Positions 23,530 to 30,473 of a stretch of 30,473 bases of DNA are shown piece by piece. Location of the stretch: assembly GCA_964437725.1 (NCBI GenBank), contig CAYTIB010000073.1, forward strand, positions 1 through 30,473, in the 5' to 3' direction. Made by a program: the position numbers and the translations under genes. Each line of letters opens with the position of its first letter. Within the stretch, counting starts at the first letter, position 1. The notes under the pieces were generated by a model, which was not told where the DNA came from, made no database searches, and saw only the letters and a list, made by a program, of their open reading frames with translations. This DNA comes from CAYTIB01 sp964437725. GTDB lineage: Bacteria; UBA8248; JACPRG01; G963555815.

Positions 23530-24579
23530 TTATAGTTCAATTCCTTCTAGCATTTCTGCGATTTCAACCGGACGACCTTCTTTTGATGACCGAATAGCTG
23601 CGTGAACGAAAGCGGCGGCTCGTACGCCTTCTTTGATACCAGTCTCGGGCTCGTTTCCTGAATGGATACACTGAGCAAATTCATCCATTTGTTCGTATGT
23701 CATATCAGTGATACTAATATCCACAGGAATACGCTCGGGATTTCCTTTTCCCTTGAGATAGAGCTCTGCCGTTTGATCAATTTCAGAAGTGGCGGACGGA
23801 CTGGTCCTGTCGGTTGTCATGAATACGGATGCTTCGGTGCCAAAGGTGTTGAATGTGTAAACCATAGGACCGACGAAGCTGCACCCCATGTAACCTAGGG
23901 CTCCGTTTTCGTACTCGACGATTGTCATGTGGACGTCGTCCACTTCGGCTGGCGTCTCCAGTTTATTAAATCGACTGCTAACAGATCGGATTGGACCGTA
24001 CAGGTATTCCATTGTGTCTGCATGATGAATGCCAATTTGTGTGAGAGGTCCCCCGGGACATTCTGCATCGAAATACCGCCATTTGTCGGGCGTTAAGGAA
24101 GCCCCTACCCCGACGCTGAAGTTACACTCAGTCATAATGAGTTTTCCTAAACGCCCTTCGTCGATAAGTCGCCGAGTTGCTCTGTGGACACCATTTCTCC
24201 GGTAGCAGTGGCCCGACATAAGGGTGAGGCCGGAATTCTTGTAGGCATCGACGACTTGCTTGGCTTCGGGTATGGTGTTTGTGATTGGTTTCTCAACAAA
24301 TATGTGCTTGCCAGCTCCAATAGCTTGAAGAATTTGCTCGCTGTGCACTGAGTTGGGAGTTGTTAAAATAACGGCGTCTACCTCAGTGTTATTAAGGACG
24401 TTCTCATAGCTTTCCGCATTTCCGCATTCGTATTGTTCCGCAAAGGCTCTACGTTTTTCGGCTGTCCTCGAATAGCATGTAACAAGATTGTAATTTGGAT
24501 TATCCTTGATGGCTTTGGCAGTCGGCGACGACCACCACCCTATACCTATGATGGCCACCCCGACGATTTTATCCGACAT
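23530..24579 (-). CDS. Gfo/Idh/MocA family oxidoreductase
   Basis: A 349-aa NAD(P)-dependent dehydrogenase of the glucose-fructose oxidoreductase/inositol dehydrogenase superfamily. The dinucleotide motif is AIIGIGWWSSP near residue 10. EKP at 96-98 is the family signature, and GIHHADTMEYL (H185, H186, D188) lies at the catalytic site. Members oxidise sugars, inositols or related polyols, but the substrate is not deducible. A GGAGGAG ribosome site precedes the start. It is separated by 134 bp from the lut genes upstream on the same strand. Confidence 0.9.
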   Translation of the reverse strand: MSDKIVGVAIIGIGWWSSPTAKAIKDNPNYNLVTCYSRTAEKRRAFAEQYECGNAESYENVLNNTEVDAVILTTPNSVHSEQILQAIGAGKHIFVEKPITNTIPEAKQVVDAYKNSGLTLMSGHCYRRNGVHRATRRLIDEGRLGKLIMTECNFSVGVGASLTPDKWRYFDAECPGGPLTQIGIHHADTMEYLYGPIRSVSSRFNKLETPAEVDDVHMTIVEYENGALGYMGCSFVGPMVYTFNTFGTEASVFMTTDRTSPSATSEIDQTAELYLKGKGNPERIPVDISITDMTYEQMDEFAQCIHSGNEPETGIKEGVRAAAFVHAAIRSSKEGRPVEIAEMLEGIEL

Positions 24580-24713
24580 TTTGTCTCCTCCAACCTCTGG
24601 CCGGGTGACTTTTGCATCCAGCCAAACCCCCTTAGTTTTATTATTCGGATATATCCCTTATCCAACCTGACAGCAGATTGCAAAATGTAAGTTTTGAAGC
24701 GCTATCTTTTTTC

Positions 24714-26858
24714 CTATAACGATCCCTCAGTTGATCCTCCCTGCAATAAGATAACGTGAACTTCCTTAGGTCCGTGGGCACCCAACGTTGGAACCATGCC
24801 GATGTCGGAGCTCCGACTGGGTCCTGTGATGAAATCTATAGCTTGAGCACCTTTTGATCCGTTCTTTAGTCGGAACGTATCGAGAATAATCTCGGGAATA
24901 TCTTCTAGACCCTCAATAAGGCGGTTCTCAGGCAAAAGGGCAAGATGAACCTCAGGCAGAAGGGATATCAAACGTGAGCGTCCGGGCTTGGCAAGCAATA
25001 CAAGCGTTCCGGATGCGGCCAGACCAAAGTCCGCCTCGGTTATACCTAAATTTGCGGTTTTTAATTGCTCAAAATCTGAATGACGGCTTGGGCCCCAAAG
25101 CCACTCGGCGTTATAACCCTCTGTCGCAATGGCCCCCTCCAGGATTCTCAGCATCGGAGTATTCCAGGAGGCGAGTGTTTGAATCTCCCTTTCCCTGATG
25201 AGCTGTGCAACCGTTTGAGAGGCTTCGCCTATCCCAGCCGCACGATAGACCTTGCCATTCACTGCTTCTAGCTCAGAGCAGAAACGCTCGGATTGGTTAC
25301 CAGGGGGTGGAGGTACAGGATGGATCCTCAGTCCGCTAGCATGCGGGACACCTATTTTCAGCGACCGCCTTACCCTTCGAATCATGGCCTGATCCCGTTC
25401 GACTGATATCTGACTCCCATTATCCGATGTCATTTGTTCGGATGGGACAGGATCTCCCCATTGAAGTTCCTTCCAGCGCGACTGGAAGGAGTGTCTTGCA
25501 AGAGCTGGCAACCATCGTTTTTGTGTCCAACGACTGACCGGCCATGGTGCCCAGGTAAGACCTCCATCTTCCAAAAATAGGCGCTGAGCTTTTGAGGCCA
25601 ACCAGGTAACCGTCTGATAGAGCATGGCGTTTCGTAGAATCAATCCGCCTGTTCGAAAGAGAACGCGCTCCACAAAAGGAGTTTCCTTCTTCTCCGTTGC
25701 CGCCGCCCTCATCTCCAGAAGCATTCGAGGGATGTCTACCTTAACTGGACAAGCATCCAGGCAAGCTCCGCAGAGAGAGGAGGCGTAAGGAAGATCCCCC
25801 GAGCTTTCATGTCCCCACAACATAGGCGAGAGGATCGAGCCTATTGGACCTGGATACGTGGAGTCGTAAGCATGTCCTCCCACTTTTCGGTAGACTGGGC
25901 ATGCGTTAAGACAAGCGCCGCATTTGATGCAATTCAGTGCCTCCTGAAAAGGTCCGGATAGGTGAGCCGAGCGGCCGCCATCATGGATAATCAGATGGAA
26001 CTCTTCAGGTCCCTCTATACGGTCGATTTTCTTAGCTGCTCCCGTGACCATCGTCACATAAGCAGTCATCTTCTGCCCAGTGCCACAGCGCGCCAGGAGT
26101 TTCAGCAAAAGGCAAACCTCTTGGGCAGTCGGAACAACTTTTTCAAGTCCCATTACTGCAATATGAACAGGTGGAATACTAGTGACCATGCGGCCGTTTC
26201 CCTCGTTCGTGACCAGTACGACTGTCCCTGTCTCAGCAATTGCGAAATTCACGCCACTAATACCGATTCCCGCTGTGAGAAAAGCCTCCCGAAGCTTAGA
26301 ACGCGCAAAGGCGGTCATTGCTTCATTCTCTGTCGGTGGCAGGGACACCCCAAATTTTTCATGAAAGATTTCTGCAATTTGTTCAGTAGTTTTGTGAATG
26401 GCCGGAGCAATGAGATGTGAAGGAGGCTCGCCCGCCAACTGAAGAATCCACTCGCCCAGATCTGTTTCCACCGTAGTAAGACCAGCGGCCTCCAATGCGG
26501 TGTTTAGGTGAATCTCTTCTGTTGCCATCGATTTGGATTTGATGATTGATGGTCTGCCTCGTTTTTCGGAAATCTCCAAAACAATTTGGCGAACTGCCTC
26601 AGGATTGTCACAAAAGTGAACAGTCCCTCCCCTTGCCTTAACTTGTTCGGTGAGTGTTGCCAAATGACGGTCGATTTGCATCATTGTTTGAGTTCGGATT
26701 TTCGAAGCCTGGTCCCTTAGAGCTTCCGAGTTTTCTAGGCTAGCGAGGGCACCGGCTCGACGTGTGTCGAAAGAATGAGTGGCTCTTCGCAGTGCTTCTT
26801 GGAGGTTAGTATCTTCTAGAGCCCGATGAGCTCGTTTCCGGAACCCTTTATGAGGCAT
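24714..26858 (-). CDS. LutB-LutC fusion, lactate-utilisation iron-sulfur protein
   Basis: A 714-aa fusion. Residues ~45-300 form the LUD domain of LutB/LldF (for example GVNFAIAETGTVVLVTNEGN and PPVHIAVMGLEKVVP). Residues 310-375 hold two ferredoxin-type cluster motifs, C310-C313-C316-C320P and C363-C366-C370P (KVDIPRML follows). A Trp- and basic-rich linker (~430-500) leads to a second LUD domain, LutC-like, at ~540-708 (FGLAASGTLVLL, LPEVHLALLPE, ITGPSRSSDIG). LutABC oxidises L-lactate or related 2-hydroxyacids. Here B and C are one polypeptide. Overlapping the lutA stop by 11 bp, it is certainly co-transcribed with it. Confidence 0.93.
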   Translation of the reverse strand: MPHKGFRKRAHRALEDTNLQEALRRATHSFDTRRAGALASLENSEALRDQASKIRTQTMMQIDRHLATLTEQVKARGGTVHFCDNPEAVRQIVLEISEKRGRPSIIKSKSMATEEIHLNTALEAAGLTTVETDLGEWILQLAGEPPSHLIAPAIHKTTEQIAEIFHEKFGVSLPPTENEAMTAFARSKLREAFLTAGIGISGVNFAIAETGTVVLVTNEGNGRMVTSIPPVHIAVMGLEKVVPTAQEVCLLLKLLARCGTGQKMTAYVTMVTGAAKKIDRIEGPEEFHLIIHDGGRSAHLSGPFQEALNCIKCGACLNACPVYRKVGGHAYDSTYPGPIGSILSPMLWGHESSGDLPYASSLCGACLDACPVKVDIPRMLLEMRAAATEKKETPFVERVLFRTGGLILRNAMLYQTVTWLASKAQRLFLEDGGLTWAPWPVSRWTQKRWLPALARHSFQSRWKELQWGDPVPSEQMTSDNGSQISVERDQAMIRRVRRSLKIGVPHASGLRIHPVPPPPGNQSERFCSELEAVNGKVYRAAGIGEASQTVAQLIREREIQTLASWNTPMLRILEGAIATEGYNAEWLWGPSRHSDFEQLKTANLGITEADFGLAASGTLVLLAKPGRSRLISLLPEVHLALLPENRLIEGLEDIPEIILDTFRLKNGSKGAQAIDFITGPSRSSDIGMVPTLGAHGPKEVHVILLQGGSTEGSL

Positions 26859-27705
26859 CTGTTGGATTTTCCTTGAAATGTGGGGGTTCCGTCTGTTCTT
26901 GGGTAGTTGGCGATTTATTTTGTAAAGACTCAGTGGGGCTATCTAGAACCTCCGCCAGATGAAGGCAGCGAGGCACTGGACCGGCGAGACCCAGTTCCCT
27001 CCATTTTTTTGCTCCACCTCGAAGCTGCATGAGACAGCCTGCATCAGCGGTTACTAAAATGTCTGCGCCAGAGCTTTGTGCGGCTTCGAGCTTTTCCTTG
27101 AGAATTGCTAACGAGACGTCATCGAACTTTACGGCGAAACTACCCCCGAACCCACAACATCGGTCCTCACCCGGAAGATCAACGGTTTCGCATCCGGGAA
27201 CTTGTGCGAGCAGGTTTTTGGGTTCTTCGCGGAGTCCAAGGCCCCGAAGAGCGTGGCAGGAATGATGATAGGCAATTTTCTCAGAATTGTTTTTGGCTTC
27301 GGGTCTGTTTTTTTCGTTGACTGGGTGATCGCCTAGGAAAGCTGATAACTCGATCACACGCTCGCTGAATTGAATGGCTCTTGATCGGGTCCATGGATCG
27401 TCTTGAAAAAGAGAAGGATAAACACACTTGCACATCCATCCGCATGATCCTGAAGGAACCACAATTGGTGACTCCCCTTCAAATAAATCAAGATTCCGCA
27501 ATGCCATGTGGCGTGCTTCATCGGGAAAGCCGTTATTGTAATGAGGCAAACCGCAACAGGTTTGTCCAGAGGGACAGTCGACGCCTAACCCGCGATTTCG
27601 AATCGCACGAACAGTGGCCTCCCCTATTTCGGGAAAAAACTGGTCGACGAGACATGTTACTAATAGGGATACTCGCCCAGGTGCCGGACTAGGCTTGAGC
27701 TCCAT
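26848..27705 (-). CDS. lutA: LutA-like (Fe-S)-binding CCG-domain protein
   Basis: About 285 aa, with two CCG (cysteine-rich) domains as in LutA/YkgE and heterodisulfide reductase subunits. The first has LLVTCLVDQFFPEIG and GQTCCGLPHYNNG, the second YHHSCHALRGLG and EDRCCGFGGSFAVKF. The start is set at the ATG at 27705, which has GGAGATCC at correct spacing and gives the family N-terminus. A longer TTG reading from 27756 has no clear ribosome site. The C-terminus has a polar tail (SPTTQEQTEPPHFKENP). It works with the LutB-LutC fusion downstream. No permease of LldP or LctP type is adjacent, although two EamA permeases lie on the other strand. Confidence 0.9.
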   Translation of the reverse strand: MELKPSPAPGRVSLLVTCLVDQFFPEIGEATVRAIRNRGLGVDCPSGQTCCGLPHYNNGFPDEARHMALRNLDLFEGESPIVVPSGSCGWMCKCVYPSLFQDDPWTRSRAIQFSERVIELSAFLGDHPVNEKNRPEAKNNSEKIAYHHSCHALRGLGLREEPKNLLAQVPGCETVDLPGEDRCCGFGGSFAVKFDDVSLAILKEKLEAAQSSGADILVTADAGCLMQLRGGAKKWRELGLAGPVPRCLHLAEVLDSPTESLQNKSPTTQEQTEPPHFKENPTDAS

Positions 27706-27948
27706 CTGGATCTCCGTAATGTCCTTTAAATCAGATGGACTGATAATTTCTGCCAAACGTTATTAAGGGTATTCTAACACTTCTTGGGTTTTCGGTGGTT
27801 CGGAGCATTCTCATTGGTATTACAGATAACAAGGGGTTCCTCCTTAATGTGTTAAAATACCTTACCTTTTCTCGCCTTTAAGCCTGTTTTAATTTTTACC
27901 GGAGAGAATTTTGCATTACAAACCGAGACCAATGGGGGAGTTGCGGCT

Positions 27949-28818
27949 TTGTTAGTCGCCACCGTTTTTCCAGTTATTGCCGCATTTTGTTTTGCCTTAT
28001 CACATCTTTTTGTCAAACTTGGGATGGATGATTCCAACCCCACCACCGCAGTAACGATAAACTTGATCGTTAACTCGGTCGGATTGTGGATTCTGACAAT
28101 ACTATTTTCACCTATCCAGTCTGTCGCGATCTGGAGTATTTGGCCCTTTGTGGTGGGTGGGCTTTTCGCTCCAGGACTTGCCCGTGCCCTGCTGTATGAG
28201 GGGTATAAGCATATGGGTTTGGCCCGTTCGGATGTAATCGTCGGGGCACACCCGCTATATACAGTTTTGATGGCCATGGCGGTCTTGGGTGAGCGTCCAA
28301 CGATCGCTATGATTTTGGGAACTTTTGGAATCATCGGCGGAATCTGGCTGTTGGTTTATCGACCTGATTACTCTAAAGCCTGGAAGAAATGGGCTGTTTT
28401 GCTTCCTTTTGGGGCAGGACTTTTTTTTTCATTCCGTGAAATTTTCTCAAAAATGGGACTGAATGGATTTGATAATCCCCTCGCTGGAGGGGCCATAATG
28501 ACAACGGTAGCAACTGGGTCAGTGTTTGCTCTTCATTTTGTCCGTTCGAACAAAGAGCCGTTTAAAGGACCACGGAAAAGCATTCTTTTCTTCGTATGTG
28601 CGGGCCTCTTGGTAACAGTGGCATATATTTTAATTTTTTACGCCTTGCGGACAAGTATGGTTAGTTTGGTTTCGCCATTACTTGGCGTGCACCCTCTTTT
28701 TTCTCTTTTCCTGAGCTACTTATTTTTACAGTCGACAGAACATGTGACGACCAAAGTCATACTGGGTGGTTTGCTTGTTGGAGCTGGCGCGACAGCTATC
28801 GTGCTTGGAAGGGTATGA
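27949..28818 (+). CDS. EamA-family (DMT) transporter, first of a tandem pair
   Basis: A 289-aa membrane protein of the drug/metabolite transporter superfamily: about ten transmembrane segments in two EamA repeats (LGMDDSNPTTAVTINLIVNS at the first helix pair, GGLLVGAGATAIVLG at the end). It begins at TTG behind GGGGGAG. The substrate is unknown. It faces lutA divergently over about 240 bp that should hold promoters for both. It is clearly similar to the next gene, especially SNP-TAV-IN and GLARSDV segments. Confidence 0.9.
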   Translation: MLVATVFPVIAAFCFALSHLFVKLGMDDSNPTTAVTINLIVNSVGLWILTILFSPIQSVAIWSIWPFVVGGLFAPGLARALLYEGYKHMGLARSDVIVGAHPLYTVLMAMAVLGERPTIAMILGTFGIIGGIWLLVYRPDYSKAWKKWAVLLPFGAGLFFSFREIFSKMGLNGFDNPLAGGAIMTTVATGSVFALHFVRSNKEPFKGPRKSILFFVCAGLLVTVAYILIFYALRTSMVSLVSPLLGVHPLFSLFLSYLFLQSTEHVTTKVILGGLLVGAGATAIVLGRV

Positions 28819-28900
28819 GCCGAAGACTGAAACGAATTTATTTGTAGGAAGGTTGGAAGAAGGATAATTTTTAGTTTATTTAAACCGATGAAAGGCTAAG

Positions 28901-29761
28901 ATGGATTCACTTTTTCTTGCTCTACTTTCTGGTTTCGCTTTTGCGTTGAATAATTTCCTCGCCAAAATTGGAATGGAGGAATCGAATCCGTCGACGGCGG
29001 TTGCAATTAATGTGGTGATCAACGCCCTTGGCTTGTGGATTCTAGCTATTTTCACCTCTCCTATTAGACCAATTTTTTCAGTTCATGTCTGGCCCTTCCT
29101 TCTAGCGGGGATTTTTTCTCCGGGGTTAGCTCGCCCTCTCCTTTTCTCCGGGTATCAACATCTGGGATTGGCCCGATCGGATGTGGTTGCTGCTTCTATG
29201 CCTCTGTTTGCTGTTCTTACTGCAATTCTTGTTGTTGGAGAGCAGCCCGCCCCTCAGGCTCTCTTGGGTACGTTATTCATTGTGGTTGGCATAGGAGTAT
29301 TGAGTTATAGGCGAGAGGAAGAAAGCAACTGGAAATTGTGGACCCTTTTCTTCCCTTTGGGCGCTGCGTTGTTTTTTGCCTTCCGCGATGTTTCGGTCAA
29401 GGTGGGGCTCCAGATGGTTCCCTTCCCAGTGGCGGGAGCCGCTATTGCGGCTACGGTGGCTTCAATTGTTGTGAATCTTCCGTACCTTTTTGAAAAAAGG
29501 AGGAGAAGCTTTATCGTAACTCGGAAAAGTTTGATTTATTTGACCTTGGGCGGGTTTTGTGCGACGGTGGCCTATCTGACCTTTTTCTTAGCTCTACAAG
29601 GTGAAATGGTTAGTCATGTGACACCACTGGTGAGTATTTTTCCACTCTTTTCCGTTATTCTTGGATATTGTTTCCTGCAGTCGAAGGAAAAGGTGACGTG
29701 GAAAGTTGTGGTAGGTGGATTACTCGTTGTGGGGGGAGCGGTGAGTATACTTTTTAGATAA
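28901..29761 (+). CDS. EamA-family (DMT) transporter, second of a tandem pair
   Basis: A 286-aa paralogue of the preceding gene, with the same ten-helix, two-repeat layout. Shared pieces include KIGMEESNPSTAVAINVVIN, GLARPLLFSGYQHLGLARSD and GGLLVVGGAVSILF. The ATG at 28901 begins the transmembrane protein MDSLFLALLSGFAFALNNF. The two genes stand 82 bp apart and may function as a heteromeric or sequentially duplicated pair. Nothing in the sequence indicates the substrate. Confidence 0.9.
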   Translation: MDSLFLALLSGFAFALNNFLAKIGMEESNPSTAVAINVVINALGLWILAIFTSPIRPIFSVHVWPFLLAGIFSPGLARPLLFSGYQHLGLARSDVVAASMPLFAVLTAILVVGEQPAPQALLGTLFIVVGIGVLSYRREEESNWKLWTLFFPLGAALFFAFRDVSVKVGLQMVPFPVAGAAIAATVASIVVNLPYLFEKRRRSFIVTRKSLIYLTLGGFCATVAYLTFFLALQGEMVSHVTPLVSIFPLFSVILGYCFLQSKEKVTWKVVVGGLLVVGGAVSILFR

Positions 29762-30347
29762 CCTCATTTGGATAATAAAAAGAGATTGATCTTATACAAC
29801 TAAGGCTCAAACGTGCGGAAACGGGATTACTTAACAAATGGTTGTAGTAGATTGAATATTATCTTTAAGAGAGGTTTAAGAAAGCAAACAGAACTAAATG
29901 TTGAATGTAAGGTTAAGTTGCGTTAAGAAGAAATGTAATTACGTTTTGAAACCTCTGTGAGTGTACTTAGTGGTGGACGGCAGTATATGCTTAATGTTGA
30001 TAGCCTAGGTGTGATTCTCCTAATTAATTGATTGATTTTGTAGGGATTCCATTGTAAAACACCTCGAGTGGTTTTATGACCTAGCCGCCTTACAGAGATG
30101 GAGTGTGAGCGGTTGGGATCGTTATGGTTCAGGAATTTTTTGCCCGGTCGACACAGACTACCCTTGCCCTATGAGATATATATTTTTGTCTCGAATACTT
30201 CTGTTTTCTGATTGCAACGATGGGCCCAATTTCTCCTCCGTTGTGGAATCCGTTTTGCACGATCCTCAGTCTGAATTTTATCGCGATCATCTTTTTCTAT
30301 ATTCGATGTGTTCTTAAGAGTGTCACATCCACCAAAGAGGCGACGTT
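29762..30347. other. Intergenic region before the CoxM-like gene
   Basis: A 586 bp stretch without a convincing gene. Its first half (to about 30050) is AT-rich. It holds the palindrome at 30055-30076 and ends with an AAAGAGG ribosome site before the ATG at 30348. A 70-codon reading frame from a GTG at 30105 has no recognisable homology or good ribosome site and is probably not real. No RNA gene or repeat is visible. Confidence 0.6.
30055..30076. promoter_or_regulatory. Imperfect 22-bp palindrome, possible operator
   Basis: TAAAAC (30055-30060) and GTTTTA (30071-30076) are perfect inverted arms flanking a palindromic CTCGAG core (30063-30068). Only two positions on each side break the symmetry, so 18 of 22 bases are symmetric. 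It has the size and shape of a binding site for a dimeric transcription regulator, about 270 bp upstream of the CoxM-like start. Its activity is not shown. Confidence 0.4.
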
Positions 30348-30473
30348 ATGCGGAATTTTGAGTTACTAAGTTGTAAGAGTGAGTCGGAAGCGTTGGATGC
30401 TCTAAGCGAGCATTCAGAGGATGGCAAGCTGATCGCCGGGGGCGTGGCGTTATTGATTGTTATGAAGCAGCGG
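30348..30473 (+). CDS. CoxM-like FAD-binding subunit of a molybdenum hydroxylase (3' truncated by window edge)
   Basis: The first 42 codons of a gene that runs off the window. The N-terminus MRNFELLSCKSESEALDALS and the loop KLIAGGVALLIVMKQR match the beginning of CoxM/XdhB-type FAD subunits, where an AGGTDL-like FAD loop follows 25-30 residues of lead-in. These subunits transfer electrons in carbon-monoxide-dehydrogenase or xanthine-dehydrogenase-like heterotrimers. AAAGAGG at 30334-30340 is well placed for the ATG. Without the rest of the gene and its neighbours, the substrate class is open. Confidence 0.75.
   Translation, partial: MRNFELLSCKSESEALDALSEHSEDGKLIAGGVALLIVMKQR

Noticed and set aside
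30105..30317. Possible 70-aa plus-strand protein from GTG 30105.
   Set aside because: No recognised domain, no clear ribosome site, in an intergenic region; probably chance.
1..30473. CRISPR arrays, tRNA or rRNA genes, insertion sequences, prophage genes.
   Set aside because: No regularly spaced repeats, no cloverleaf or rRNA stretch, no transposase or integrase-like protein found when reading both strands.

Overview
The window is bacterial chromosomal DNA of roughly balanced GC content. It falls into two parts. From position 2 to about 17.5 kb it is an almost gap-free, plus-strand translation super-operon in the order fusA(3' end)-tuf-rpsJ-rplC-rplD-rplW-rplB-rpsS-rplV-rpsC-rplP-rpmC-rpsQ-rplN-rplX-rplE-rpsZ-rpsH-rplF-rplR-rpsE-rpmD-rplO-secY-adk-map-infA-rpmJ-rpsM-rpsK-rpsD-rpoA-rplQ. 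This is the classical fused str, S10, spc and alpha order, with 1-4 bp overlaps at several junctions. It encodes translation elongation factors, ribosomal proteins, the SecY translocon, adenylate kinase, methionine aminopeptidase, IF-1 and the RNA polymerase alpha subunit.

The organism cannot be named from the sequence alone. The zinc-ribbon S14 (type Z), the four-cysteine S4, the zinc-ribbon L36, the short-lid adenylate kinase, and map placed between adk and infA all argue against a typical gamma- or alphaproteobacterium. They fit a deep or uncultured lineage (inference; candidates would be Tectomicrobia-, NC10- or deltaproteobacteria-like groups). L3, L5 and L17 carry charged, low-complexity extensions.

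From 17.6 kb onward the layout becomes ordinary accessory metabolism with mixed strands. On the plus strand there are a hotdog thioesterase, alanine dehydrogenase, an unrecognised protein (21131-21682), a DUF3105 membrane-anchored protein and two tandem EamA-type permeases. On the minus strand there are a PYROXD2/phytoene-desaturase-like FAD oxidoreductase, a beta-hydroxyacid dehydrogenase, a Gfo/Idh/MocA oxidoreductase, and a LutA plus LutB-LutC fusion pair for lactate-type oxidation. The last 126 bases begin a CoxM-like FAD subunit of a molybdenum hydroxylase. Together these genes suggest a heterotroph that oxidises small organic acids and amino acids.

The most striking single observation is in tuf. 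The otherwise canonical EF-Tu has leucine in place of the catalytic switch II histidine (DCPGH becomes DCPGL), and three further near-invariant switch II residues (K, N, M) are replaced by L, F, L. This is either an assembly or sequence artefact or a profoundly altered EF-Tu, and it deserves checking first. No rRNA, tRNA, CRISPR array, insertion sequence or prophage is visible.
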